Of a stretch of 64,000 bases of DNA, positions 1 to 8,713 are shown piece by piece (position 1 is the stretch's first letter; every line of letters begins with the position of its first letter). The notes below the pieces were generated by a model, which saw only the letters and a program-made list of their open reading frames with translations, ran no database searches and was not told the origin of the DNA. The stretch lies in the NCBI RefSeq assembly GCF_004000255.1, contig NZ_RCIQ01000003.1, positions 216,123 through 280,122 on the forward strand, in the 5' to 3' direction. The position numbers and the translations under genes are program-made. This stretch comes from Nioella ostreopsis (GTDB taxonomy: Bacteria > Pseudomonadota > Alphaproteobacteria > Rhodobacterales > Rhodobacteraceae).

Positions 1-1311
1 TCGACATTGATCTATGAGGCGCCGGGCGAATTCACGCCAACCGGCGAGTTCGTTCCGGACTTCAAGTTCAGCTTCGTGATCCGTTATTCCGATGGCACGG
101 AATACACCTCGGCGCAGATCAGCACGAGAGATACGGTGGTAAACATTGCCCCGAGCGACTTTGGAACCCGGCAGGTCACCTTTGTCGGTCAGGGCGTGCC
201 GTTTGGCGATGGTCAGAAAGATGTGGATCGTGTTGTCATCGACCTCTTCTTTACGCCGCCCTTTGGCCAGACCGCCATCGTGCAAACAAAGGATCTGACG
301 GCGAATGGCGATGCCGATGGCGATCCGGTTCAGTTCAACAGCTACTACAAACAGCCGATCGGCGGTACGTATCACTACACGCTTCGCTATATGATGAATG
401 ACGGGTCGGTCATCAGTTCTGGCACGCCGATCACAATCAGTTCGGCACCGGAAAACACCAATTCCGGTAATGCCGATATTGTCTATGTGATCGACCCGGC
501 CAATTTCACCACTCAGTTCAACCTGCGCGTATTCAACGTAAGCAACGCCCCGAGCGTTCTGCTGGCCGACATTTCCGCCCAGTATTTCGATCAGGCAAAC
601 AGTCCGGGCCGCGCGTTGTTCCATAATGCCTGGCCCAACTGGGAACCGGGCACGTCGCCTGCGATAGTCTCTGCCGATCCCTGGACATTCGCGGCGGTGG
701 ACAATACCAATTCGGCGTATTTCAAGCTGGCCGGGAATATCTATTTCAGCGACGGCACGGAGGTGAATCTCGGCACCAGTTACCAGCAGCCAAGCGGCAA
801 TCGCACCTTCCTCATCCGCACCGACAGTCAGCCCTATGGCGTTCGGATCATCACCAGCGAAATCGACTGGGATCAAGTGGCCGGTGTCAATCTGACCTTC
901 TTCCGTCTGGAAGGGACCGGAGCGGAAGATCTGGCCGGCAAGCCGCCTGCCTTCTTCGCGATGCCACGGGTAAGCATGACCACGGAGCAACTGGCCATTG
1001 CAGAGGGCTCTCAGGCCGACCTCTACGCCTATTCCCTGATGAAGGCGACCGATGGCCAGCCGGTGGACGATCTCGACCGTTTCTACGCGCTCAAGCGGCC
1101 CCATGATCAGCCCAATGTGGAATTCTACTATACGGCCGAATACATCATGGCCGCAGATTCCGAACGCCGCTGGCTCAAGGATCAACATGTCGAGGGTGTG
1201 CTGACCGTAACCCTGCCCAATGTGCCGCCGGCAGGCAGCAACGAACCGGGTTTTGTGCGCCACACTGTCGACGCCGATACGCTGAAGGCCCTCGAAAAAG
1301 AGGATGGCTGA
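1..1311 (+). CDS. Hypothetical protein with tandem beta-rich repeats, 5' end cut by window edge
   Basis: The reading frame is open from the first base, so the true start probably lies outside the window; a TTG at position 7 is the first possible start inside it. The visible 436 codons contain about three related beta-rich segments, each with a strand followed by a DG(T/S)-type turn (YSDGTEY near residue 30, MNDGSV near 130, FSDGTEV near 250). This suggests repeated Ig-like or lectin-like sandwich domains. The last ~110 residues are different and more charged. No catalytic motif was recognised. The stop overlaps the next gene by 8 bases, which makes it the first visible member of a four-gene operon. 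The function is unknown. Confidence 0.75.
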   Translation, partial: STLIYEAPGEFTPTGEFVPDFKFSFVIRYSDGTEYTSAQISTRDTVVNIAPSDFGTRQVTFVGQGVPFGDGQKDVDRVVIDLFFTPPFGQTAIVQTKDLTANGDADGDPVQFNSYYKQPIGGTYHYTLRYMMNDGSVISSGTPITISSAPENTNSGNADIVYVIDPANFTTQFNLRVFNVSNAPSVLLADISAQYFDQANSPGRALFHNAWPNWEPGTSPAIVSADPWTFAAVDNTNSAYFKLAGNIYFSDGTEVNLGTSYQQPSGNRTFLIRTDSQPYGVRIITSEIDWDQVAGVNLTFFRLEGTGAEDLAGKPPAFFAMPRVSMTTEQLAIAEGSQADLYAYSLMKATDGQPVDDLDRFYALKRPHDQPNVEFYYTAEYIMAADSERRWLKDQHVEGVLTVTLPNVPPAGSNEPGFVRHTVDADTLKALEKEDG

Positions 1312-2302
1312 GAAGGGCCCGTCAGGGGCGGATCTGGCCATGCCCACTCTCGCACCAGAAAAGGCCCGCACACCGGATTGCGATCATCACGCCGCAATCC
1401 GGCAACTGGCCAGCGCAGCGCAGGCGCTGATGGGTCCACGGCCGGAGGTCGGCGCAGCCGCGCAAAGTCGGCTCACTCCGTCGGGACACCCGGCCGAGCT
1501 GGCTTTTCTGTGGCCCGATGCGGACTACAGGATTTCGCTCGATCCGTGTCCGGGTGCGTCGCCGGAAACGCGCTTGGCCCTTTGCGCGCGCGCCGTGGCC
1601 CCTGCCCTGTCTTCGGCGCAATTGGCCACTTTGGCGAAGATATCCGAGTGGCAGCAGACCTATGATGCGCGCTTCGGCGCGTGGTTGGGTCTTCGCCTGC
1701 GCCGGGGGGGCGTGGCGCACAAGCTCTACCTCGACATACCCGAGCACGCCCCATGGGCCGCGTGGGAAGCGGAGCTTGCGGGAACGCCGCAGATCCGATC
1801 GTCGCGGGGCGCGGTTGCGACCATGGTCGGTCTGGACCCGCTGACCGGCGGGACAGAAGTCTATTTCAGCGCGGGCAGGCTCCATCCTGCTGACCTCCCC
1901 GCGCTGGCCCGCCGCATCGGCATCGACCTGTCTGACACGGTTGTGCCAACGCTTGTTCAGGATCTGACCCAACGCAGTGTGCGCTTTGCTCTGCCATCCT
2001 TTGACATGGGTTTCAGCAATGCCTTTGCTGACGATGGCTCTGGCACGGCCTTCACCTGGTATTCGACGAGCGTCGGTTTGCTTGGCCCCGACGACAGGGC
2101 GCGCGCGGCGCTGTTATCTGCCGGTGCCACGCGCGGATGGGACATGTCCGTCTACCGCGATCTGACATCGGGCCAACTGCCCCGCCATGTGCTGATCGGC
2201 GCTGCACAGGCGGGTCAGCGACCGCCCACAGTCACAGCGACACTCGCCACCACGCCAGAGGCATTGCTGCTTTGGTCGGCTGACGCGGGAGGCCGGGAAT
2301 GA
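1304..2302 (+). CDS. Hypothetical 332-aa protein, possible isoprenoid-related enzyme
   Basis: The ORF overlaps its upstream neighbour by 8 bases and the next gene by 4 (ATGA), so translation is probably coupled. The ATG at 1304 has GAGG directly against it, so the in-frame ATG at 1340 is an alternative start. There is no signal peptide or membrane segment. Several short beta-strands carry alternating basic and aromatic residues (HKLYLDIP near 145, TEVYF near 185), and there is a conserved-looking SGHPAELAFLWPD segment near 58-70. This loosely recalls ABBA-type aromatic prenyltransferases, and the next gene resembles a terpene-cyclase fold. The resemblance is weak, so I treat the product as unassigned. 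Its close packing suggests it works with its neighbours. Confidence 0.7.
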   Translation: MAEKGPSGADLAMPTLAPEKARTPDCDHHAAIRQLASAAQALMGPRPEVGAAAQSRLTPSGHPAELAFLWPDADYRISLDPCPGASPETRLALCARAVAPALSSAQLATLAKISEWQQTYDARFGAWLGLRLRRGGVAHKLYLDIPEHAPWAAWEAELAGTPQIRSSRGAVATMVGLDPLTGGTEVYFSAGRLHPADLPALARRIGIDLSDTVVPTLVQDLTQRSVRFALPSFDMGFSNAFADDGSGTAFTWYSTSVGLLGPDDRARAALLSAGATRGWDMSVYRDLTSGQLPRHVLIGAAQAGQRPPTVTATLATTPEALLLWSADAGGRE

Positions 2303-3174
2303 AGATCTCGCAGCTGATGGACCAGCTAGTTTCGATGCAGACGCCCTCTGGTGCCTTCCCCTCGACCGTGGACACGCTCGACGGACGGCAGGTGGATGAA
2401 ACCTGTTTTGTCACGGCAAGCGTCGTCCTGCTGTTGACGGAAATGTACCAGCTGAGCGACGCAAACCCATGCCTTCTGCGGGCCATCGAGCGGGGCGTGA
2501 CCTTTATCGAGCGCTGTGCCGACCCCGATCTTGCGGGAGCGTTCCGTTTCTACCCGAAGGACGCCGAAACATACCAGATTCGGAGAGACCTGCCGCCCGA
2601 TGCCGACGATACGGCACTGGCCTGGATGGCTTTGATCAGCTCCGGTGCCAGACCGCAATCGCAAGCCGCGGCGGTCCTCACACCGCTGTTCGAGGAGGTT
2701 CGGGTCAAGGCGCGGACAAGGGGCGACGCGCCTTGGGTTCGCGCCGGGGTCTATCGAACCTGGCTTGATGCGTCCCTGGCGATCAACCCGGCAGATCTTT
2801 GCGTCAACGCCAATATTCTTGCCTGTCGCGCGATGGCGGGGTTGCCTGCCGACCCGGCGCTTTTCGAAACGTTGTCATCCGCGATGCAGCGGTGGCAGGT
2901 CTCGCCAGCAAGCTTGCGGATGCTTGCACCCTATTACGCACATCTCGATGAGATCGGCTTTGCCATGGCCCGGGCCGAGCGGGTCGGTGCAGTCGGCGGG
3001 TCATCCTGGTCGCCACCGCCGCAGGCCCAATCCGAAGATCAACCCCTTTATTGCAACAGCCACGGCCGCCCGTTCTGGAGAGCACCGGCCCTGCACCGCG
3101 CGCGTCACTTGCAGCGTGCCCTCATTCAATCCAAGGAGATAGCCAATGCCCCGGATGCCGCAATCTGTTCTTGA
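2299..3174 (+). CDS. Class II terpene-cyclase/prenyltransferase-like alpha-barrel protein with DxDDTA motif
   Basis: The protein has 291 aa, is all-helical and carries no signal peptide. Residues 99-106 read PPDADDTA, matching the DxDD motif whose central Asp is the general acid in class II terpene cyclases such as squalene-hopene and copalyl diphosphate synthases. A QTPSGAF segment at 14-20 resembles a QW-type repeat, and DLCVNANIL near 167 resembles the inner helices of such barrels. At 291 aa it is less than half a squalene-hopene cyclase, so it could only be a single alpha/alpha-barrel domain. Single-domain prenyltransferase-like proteins also exist without cyclase activity. It overlaps the upstream gene by 4 bases and the downstream gene by 29. 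The fold assignment is moderately supported; activity is unproven. Confidence 0.7.
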   Translation: MKISQLMDQLVSMQTPSGAFPSTVDTLDGRQVDETCFVTASVVLLLTEMYQLSDANPCLLRAIERGVTFIERCADPDLAGAFRFYPKDAETYQIRRDLPPDADDTALAWMALISSGARPQSQAAAVLTPLFEEVRVKARTRGDAPWVRAGVYRTWLDASLAINPADLCVNANILACRAMAGLPADPALFETLSSAMQRWQVSPASLRMLAPYYAHLDEIGFAMARAERVGAVGGSSWSPPPQAQSEDQPLYCNSHGRPFWRAPALHRARHLQRALIQSKEIANAPDAAICS

Positions 3175-6100
3175 GGCCGCTGCCACCGATGACACACCGG
3201 TCGCCCGCGCAAGCACCAAGTATATGGAAATGTTCCAGCCGACACGCCCGGCGCTTGGCGGCACGGATATCAAGACCTTTCCGAATGCCGCTGGCTCGTT
3301 GGATCTCTACACGGTCGGGACCGACAATCAGATCTACCGCCTGCGCCAGGGCGAGGGCAGTCTTGCCCCCTACGAGCAGAAGAATCTGGCCATCACCGGG
3401 CGCCAGATCTTTGCCTATACCAATGACGGCGTCTCATCGAACACGCCCAACCTGATGACCCTCGGCGCCAACGGGCAGCTGCATCTTGCAACCTTCCGAT
3501 CCCAGACTGACACCTATTTCCAGAGAGAGACCAAGCCAGCCGACGCGACCGAAACAATTCGGCAGTTCACCGGGGCCAGAGGCTTGACGGGCAACATCTA
3601 TTTCAATGTCATCCTTGAAGACAACAGCACCCGTCCCGGCATTCTGGCAAACAACTTTTACCTGCCGGGCGAAGACAGTTGGGCCGGGCCTGTCTGGGTC
3701 GCGCATGAGGATGCGAACGGGGATCCTGTGCGTGCAAAATCGGTCGTCAGCACCGCGAACAACCCTATCCAGTCAGCCCTGTTTGCCATCGGGGAGGATG
3801 ATGACCCTCTCTATGCGAAAAGCAGCGACCGGACGGCCAAGCTTGTCTCGCTCGGAACCTACAAGGTCTCGCATTTGTCGGTGGTCACCGATGCGTCGGG
3901 TCAGAACAATTCCGACCGGCTGAACGTCTTCGCCATCGAGCGCGACACGGGCAGATTGCTGTTCAAGAAAGAGAAGAAGTACCAGACCGGATCGACGACC
4001 CAATGGGACGATTGGATAGTTGTCGATCCCGGTCAGGAGGTGCGTCTGACCAGCATCTTTGCCGCTCAGCAATATGACAACCTGCTTCAGGTGTTCGGGA
4101 TCGGTGATGATGGCCGCCTGTACTGGACCGGCCAACTGCCGGGAGAAGGCCGCAATGCCACAGCTGAATGGCAACCGATCCTGGCGCTCGGAAACGAGAT
4201 TCCGTCCAATCCGGCGGATTCCGCCTCGATCTTCGCCGTTGGCCGCGACAGCAACCGCTATAGCGAGGCCTTCACGGTATCGGCCGCAGGCAACGTCACG
4301 CGGTTCTGGCAGTCACCCACCACGCAACAATGGTTCCAGCAGCATATCGAGTTGGAACGCACCGATGATGACATGACCCAGGTTCCGACCCATTCGCTGG
4401 AATTGACCGTGTTGGACGGATCGGGCCTGCCCCTGCCAAACGCACAGATCGGGATCAAGGCCTCGTCGCTTGTGACGCTGTTTGTGAACGGTCTGTCCTA
4501 CCGGGCCAGCCAGGCGGATTGGGTCAGCATAAAGGCCGGTCCCGATGGCAAGGTGATTGTTCAGCAGCAGGCCAATGCGCTTGCGGCGGCGACGCTCTAT
4601 ATCGAGACCCCGCAGACGACACCGGGCTCTCCGATCGTGGTGCAGCCAAACCTGCAACTCCAGGAAAAGCTGACCGGATTGACGGTCGACGAAATCAAGG
4701 ATGCGAAGGATGCCGAGGGCAATTTCCTGCTGCCCGCAGAATACCGCACGGATGAATATGCCGCCAATCTCCAGGCCATAACCCAGGCCTCGATGAGCAT
4801 TGCCGATGCGGATGAAAACGGCAGCGGCAAGGTCAACTACCACTTTGCTTCCCTCCGCGCGGCAGGCCGGGGCTTTCGTCCGGCGCTGAACCTTGCCGCG
4901 TTGGAGGGACAGACATGGGCAATCGACTTCACCAGCGGATTCCCGACCTACGAGGTTATGACAGCCGACAGCCTTGCCGAATGGAAGTCCGGCCGGCGGG
5001 CGGACATGGCCGCTGCCGGGCTTGGTGACGGGTGGCTCAAATCTGCCTGGGGCACCTTCTGGAACGGCATCAAGGAAGGGGCGGAATGGATCGTCGACGG
5101 GATCAAGAAGATCGTCGTGGAGGTGGTTGACGGCATCGGACGGGTCTTGTTCCACATCGGTGAGAAGGTGTTCGAAGCGGTGATCGAGTTCGCCCAACAG
5201 GCGTTCGATTTTGTGCAGGGCATCTGGAACTGGCTGAAGGTCAAGCTCGATGAGCTTTACCAATGGCTCGCCTTCCTGTTCGACCTGCCCGATATCGTGC
5301 GCACGGCAGAGGCCATTCGCCATTCCATCGACGTGACGCTGGCCTTTACCGTCGACGGGGTGGAGTCCGTCAAACAGACCATCCTGGCGGGCATCGACAC
5401 GATGAAGGACAGTCTGAAGGACACGATCGACAGTTTCGTGGACGATCTCAATGAAAAGGGAGATCCCAGCTATCGAACGGCGGCGGACGAGAATGAGCTG
5501 AGCGATGAAGACAGCCACCAAATGGAGCATAACCCCTTCATCAACACCTATACGGAAAACTACGAAAACGCGCAGGAGCAAGGCCAGAGTGTTGTCAGCA
5601 TGGCCTCGTCCACGGCATTGTCCAGCTCGCTCGACAGCCTGGTCGAAATGCTGTCGAACCTTGCGGACAACTTCCAGTTCGGTGATGGCAAGGAAGCCTT
5701 TGACGAGGCGGTGAACTACTTCACCGCAATCGGAGACGACCCGGCCAACGCGATGAACCTGCTGCTCTCGGGTGTGGTGAAGGTGATGGAGAGTGTGGCC
5801 CTCTTCGCGCTCGACTTCGCCCGCGGGGTCATTGCGACACTGATGGATCTGATTGCCGAGGTCATCCAGTCCTTCCGCGACTTCCTGTTCAATGAGTGGG
5901 AAATCCCGATCTTTTCGCAGCTTTACAAGTTCTTCACCGGCAAGAAGCTGGGTATCCGGCTGATCGACATCCCGGCCTATATCATCGCGGTGCCGACGAC
6001 GCTGATCTACAAGCTGGCGACCGGCAAGGCCCCGTTCCCCGATCAGGCCGCGCTGGACGACTACAGGGCCTATTACACGGTCGACTGGCTCAAGGCCCAG

Positions 6101-6739
6101 TCCGGCATCGGGACACCATCTGCCGAGGTCAGGATCGACGCATCCGCCGAGGTCTGGATCAGGGGGATCTCGCTCAGCATCTATTCTGCGGGCATGTACG
6201 GGCGCATGATTGTCGACCCGATTACCGCCACGGCCAGCGCGCTCAACACGCCCATCAAGCAGCTCAGCTATGCCAGCATCGTCTTGCGCTACATCACCAC
6301 GGCGGCAACCACGCCCTGGCTGCTCAATGTGAATATGGGGGCCCCGACCTGTGGGGCAGGCACCAAGGGGTTTTCCGCCAATATCTGGTTCTCTCAGCTG
6401 GTCTTCGGACCAACCCGGGGTCTGTTGATTGCCTATGCCATGCCCGCCAGCGCCGGAAAGGCCAAGGTCTACACGGCAGAGGTCACGGTTTCTGTCTGGG
6501 GGGCCGTAAACGCAACAATGGTCATCTGGAACTACGTCGCGACGGATTCCGCGGACAGGAATCCTGAAAACCTGATGCGGTCGCTGTTCAACATCGTCCC
6601 GGGCCAGCTTTGCCGCTTCCTTGCCACGCCCGATATGCAAGAGCCGCTCTACGGGATCCCAATTCTGGTCGAAGTGCTTCTGATCGAGGTCGGCTATGGC
6701 AGCTCTGTCGCGGTGGCGGTCAACCAGATCGGCACTTAG
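3146..6739 (+). CDS. Large protein with tectonin-like beta-propeller and amphipathic helical region, function unknown
   Basis: The ATG at 3146 follows AAGGAGAT at 3133-3140, an excellent ribosome site, although it lies inside the end of the previous gene. Residues ~25-400 hold six or seven repeats such as LQVFGIGDDGRLYW and LYTVGTDNQIYRL, typical of tectonin/PLL-type propellers that often bind carbohydrate. Residues ~400-560 are beta-rich. Residues ~626-720 form Trp-rich amphipathic helices (WLKSAWGTFWNGIKE..., WNWLKVKLDELYQWL). Residues ~735-770 are coiled-coil-like, ~868-960 strongly hydrophobic, and the last 230 residues beta-rich. There is no signal peptide. A binding head followed by membrane-active helices would fit a pore-forming or membrane-remodelling effector, but that is inference only. 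Confidence 0.8.
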   Translation: MPRMPQSVLEAAATDDTPVARASTKYMEMFQPTRPALGGTDIKTFPNAAGSLDLYTVGTDNQIYRLRQGEGSLAPYEQKNLAITGRQIFAYTNDGVSSNTPNLMTLGANGQLHLATFRSQTDTYFQRETKPADATETIRQFTGARGLTGNIYFNVILEDNSTRPGILANNFYLPGEDSWAGPVWVAHEDANGDPVRAKSVVSTANNPIQSALFAIGEDDDPLYAKSSDRTAKLVSLGTYKVSHLSVVTDASGQNNSDRLNVFAIERDTGRLLFKKEKKYQTGSTTQWDDWIVVDPGQEVRLTSIFAAQQYDNLLQVFGIGDDGRLYWTGQLPGEGRNATAEWQPILALGNEIPSNPADSASIFAVGRDSNRYSEAFTVSAAGNVTRFWQSPTTQQWFQQHIELERTDDDMTQVPTHSLELTVLDGSGLPLPNAQIGIKASSLVTLFVNGLSYRASQADWVSIKAGPDGKVIVQQQANALAAATLYIETPQTTPGSPIVVQPNLQLQEKLTGLTVDEIKDAKDAEGNFLLPAEYRTDEYAANLQAITQASMSIADADENGSGKVNYHFASLRAAGRGFRPALNLAALEGQTWAIDFTSGFPTYEVMTADSLAEWKSGRRADMAAAGLGDGWLKSAWGTFWNGIKEGAEWIVDGIKKIVVEVVDGIGRVLFHIGEKVFEAVIEFAQQAFDFVQGIWNWLKVKLDELYQWLAFLFDLPDIVRTAEAIRHSIDVTLAFTVDGVESVKQTILAGIDTMKDSLKDTIDSFVDDLNEKGDPSYRTAADENELSDEDSHQMEHNPFINTYTENYENAQEQGQSVVSMASSTALSSSLDSLVEMLSNLADNFQFGDGKEAFDEAVNYFTAIGDDPANAMNLLLSGVVKVMESVALFALDFARGVIATLMDLIAEVIQSFRDFLFNEWEIPIFSQLYKFFTGKKLGIRLIDIPAYIIAVPTTLIYKLATGKAPFPDQAALDDYRAYYTVDWLKAQSGIGTPSAEVRIDASAEVWIRGISLSIYSAGMYGRMIVDPITATASALNTPIKQLSYASIVLRYITTAATTPWLLNVNMGAPTCGAGTKGFSANIWFSQLVFGPTRGLLIAYAMPASAGKAKVYTAEVTVSVWGAVNATMVIWNYVATDSADRNPENLMRSLFNIVPGQLCRFLATPDMQEPLYGIPILVEVLLIEVGYGSSVAVAVNQIGT

Positions 6740-6760
6740 CGACCTGTGATTTCGCTGAAA

Positions 6761-6783
6761 CCGGGGCCGCCCACTGGCCCCGG
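6761..6783. repeat. Perfect 8-bp inverted repeat after the 1197-aa gene
   Basis: CCGGGGCC and GGCCCCGG are separated by 7 bases, 22 bases past the stop of the large gene, in the gap before the convergent DUF418 gene. No T run follows on either strand, so it is not a textbook intrinsic terminator, although the stem is strong enough to stop 3' decay or assist termination. Confidence 0.5.
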
Positions 6784-6905
6784 CGCGGCGGGCACGTGGA
6801 CGGGGTCCGCGACCCGACAGCAGGGCGTTCGTCTGGATCCGGTCATCCTCGACATCGGGATCCGTAAACGTCGCTGGATGTCGTGACGCGTGTGAAAGAC
6901 AGAAC

Positions 6906-8021
6906 TCAATCCCGCGCTCGCGCGTAGGTGATCCGTCGCAGACCCCATTCAAAGGGCCCGAGCGCGAAGCGGGTCCGCCAGATCGACAGCGCGACGATCA
7001 GGAACACCGTCACCGCAAGCGCGATGGCAACGGCGGTGATCCGGTCAACAGAGCCCCAAAGGCCAAGCCCATATCCCGAGAAGATCGTCGATAGGACAAT
7101 GGACTGGCCGAGATAGATGCTCAGGCTCGATCCGCCTGCGGCAAGTGCCGTTGCCATGATCGGCCCCGGCGGGCGCGATACCGCAGCGATCAGGCCGAGA
7201 TAGCCGAGCGTTGCTATCGGTGCGGCAGCGATTGTCAGCGCCACACCTGTCGCTGGCGATCCCCATTGCCAGATCGCAGCGCCCATAAGCCCGAGGACCA
7301 CCCCAGGCCCGAGGCACCAGCGCCGCGCGCCCCGCCAGAGCGGGTGGCCGGCGTCGTCGATCATGCCGGATTTCACCGCCGCCAGCCCGAGGCAGAACCA
7401 GCCAAGCGCCGCGCTGCCCTGGATCACCAGAAAGAACGGCATGATGAAGGCGAAGCCCAGACCACGGAACAGGACGGCCTCCAGAAATCCGCCTTGCGTC
7501 AGGATCGCGCGTTCCATCGCGACGATGTCAGGCGGGGTCTGCGGCGTGGCCAGCAGCAGCGGTGGCGCAATGACGGCTTGCAGGACCAGCAGCGCAGCAC
7601 CCACGCGCACCAGCCGGCGCACCGGCCAATCCCGGAACAGGTAAAGAACGGAGCCGGTCACAGCATAGATCGTCAGGATGTCGCCGGGAAAGAACAGGCA
7701 GCCATGAGCAATACCAAGGATCAGGAGCCCGATCATGCGGTTGCGGTAAATGCGCCAGAAGGCCAGCCCCCGCCGCGCTGCCGAGCGCATCAGGAACCCC
7801 AGACCGACTCCGAACATGAAGGAGAAAAGCCCATAGGTCTTGAGCAGCGCCAGCCCGTTCACCAGCCACAGGGTGATGGCGTCCAGTGCCGACTCGCCAC
7901 TCGGGTCGGCGAAGCTGCCGAGCGCCGAGAACGCGATATACTGTACATTGACCACGACGATGCCGAACAGCGCCACGAGGCGCAGATAGTCGGGCATCAG
8001 GGCGCGCGTCGATCCGGTCAT
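6906..8021 (-). CDS. DUF418 domain-containing membrane protein
   Basis: This is a 371-aa polytopic membrane protein with about ten hydrophobic segments. It starts with a YLRLVALFGIVVVNVQ segment and ends with FALGPFEWGLRRITY, matching the usual N- and C-terminal signatures of the DUF418/YeiB-like family, whose role is unknown. The start at 8021 is chosen because its ATG overlaps the TetR stop (ATGA, 8018-8021); the frame stays open to 8297, but that extension is Arg/Gly-rich and sits inside the TetR gene. Co-transcription with the TetR regulator is implied. Length agrees with the family. Confidence 0.85.
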   Translation of the reverse strand: MTGSTRALMPDYLRLVALFGIVVVNVQYIAFSALGSFADPSGESALDAITLWLVNGLALLKTYGLFSFMFGVGLGFLMRSAARRGLAFWRIYRNRMIGLLILGIAHGCLFFPGDILTIYAVTGSVLYLFRDWPVRRLVRVGAALLVLQAVIAPPLLLATPQTPPDIVAMERAILTQGGFLEAVLFRGLGFAFIMPFFLVIQGSAALGWFCLGLAAVKSGMIDDAGHPLWRGARRWCLGPGVVLGLMGAAIWQWGSPATGVALTIAAAPIATLGYLGLIAAVSRPPGPIMATALAAGGSSLSIYLGQSIVLSTIFSGYGLGLWGSVDRITAVAIALAVTVFLIVALSIWRTRFALGPFEWGLRRITYARARD

Positions 8022-8623
8022 TGTCGCGTGAACACCGACAGCGCCAGCGTCAGCATCTCGCGGATGCGGGCCGGGTCCTCGCCTGAGGCACGTTGAGTGA
8101 TCGCAAGGGCGATCTGCTCGCCCAGATACGTCGCCCCCGCCTCCACCGACAGCCCGCCGGGCCAGTTCCCGGCATCGCGGGCGCCTTGCAGGACCGCCGC
8201 ATAGGCCGCCTGTGCCATCGCGTCGATTTCCTCCACCCGTGCGCGCGTCTCGGGCCCGAGCCGGTGCTTGCCCGCGCGCATCTTGTAGAACAGGCAACCG
8301 GTTTCCATGCGAGGATCGGCACTCGCGAAGTCGATCAGGGCGTCGAGCGTGTCCTGCAAACCCTCTCCGTTCTGCAGGATCGCGAACACGACCGAGAGGA
8401 CCCGATCTGCATAGCTGTCGAGAACGGCGCGCGTCAGCCCGTCCTCACTTCCGAAAGCGCGGTAGAGCGACGGTTTGGCGATGCCCGCCATCTGACAGAT
8501 CGCATTGATCGACACATCGGCCGGGTCGGTTCGCCAATAGGCGTCCATGGCGACGTCACGCACGGTGTCGGCATTCATCGTCCGTGGCCGGCCGCGCACA
8601 GGTTTCGGGTTATCATCATTCAT
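8018..8623 (-). CDS. TetR/AcrR family transcriptional regulator
   Basis: The protein has 201 aa. The N-terminal helix-turn-helix reads ...SINAICQMAGIAKPSLYRAFGSEDGLTRAVL, the standard TetR DNA-binding pattern, followed by a helical ligand domain with METGCLFYK. I start it at the ATG at 8623 because the frame's upstream extension to 8698 would run through the inverted repeats that look like its operator. It is translationally coupled to the DUF418 gene and divergent from a broken SDR gene and a SnoaL-like gene. It likely represses both sides and itself. The ligand is unknown. Confidence 0.88.
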   Translation of the reverse strand: MNDDNPKPVRGRPRTMNADTVRDVAMDAYWRTDPADVSINAICQMAGIAKPSLYRAFGSEDGLTRAVLDSYADRVLSVVFAILQNGEGLQDTLDALIDFASADPRMETGCLFYKMRAGKHRLGPETRARVEEIDAMAQAAYAAVLQGARDAGNWPGGLSVEAGATYLGEQIALAITQRASGEDPARIREMLTLALSVFTRQ

Positions 8624-8628
8624 TTTGT

Positions 8629-8640
8629 TACCAGTCAGTA
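8629..8640. promoter_or_regulatory. Imperfect TetR operator-like site next to the regulator start
   Basis: TACCAGTCAGTA shares its left half with the better inverted repeat 45 bases away and lies 6 bases upstream of the TetR start codon, where binding would block the gene's own expression. Inferred from position and similarity only. Confidence 0.45.
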
Positions 8641-8673
8641 TTTTATACCTTGACGAAGCATCTCGGATATTCG

Positions 8674-8685
8674 TACCAGTTGGTA
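8674..8685. promoter_or_regulatory. TetR operator-like inverted repeat
   Basis: TACCA-GT-TGGTA has perfect 5-base arms and lies between the divergent TetR and SDR-remnant genes. Short inverted repeats of this shape are common TetR-family operators, and a half-matching copy lies at 8629-8640. Confidence 0.55.
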
Positions 8686-8713
8686 ACAACGCGCACAAGC
8701 AGGAGAGTGGCTC

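Noticed and set aside
6761..6783. Terminator for the 1197-aa gene
   Set aside because: The stem is perfect but no T run follows on either strand, so it is listed only as an inverted repeat.
4313..6952. An 879-codon open frame on the minus strand opposite the 1197-aa gene
   Set aside because: Its translation is rich in Arg, Asp, His and Gly without any domain pattern, as expected for the reverse of a GC-rich gene. The plus-strand gene has a strong ribosome site and clear repeats.
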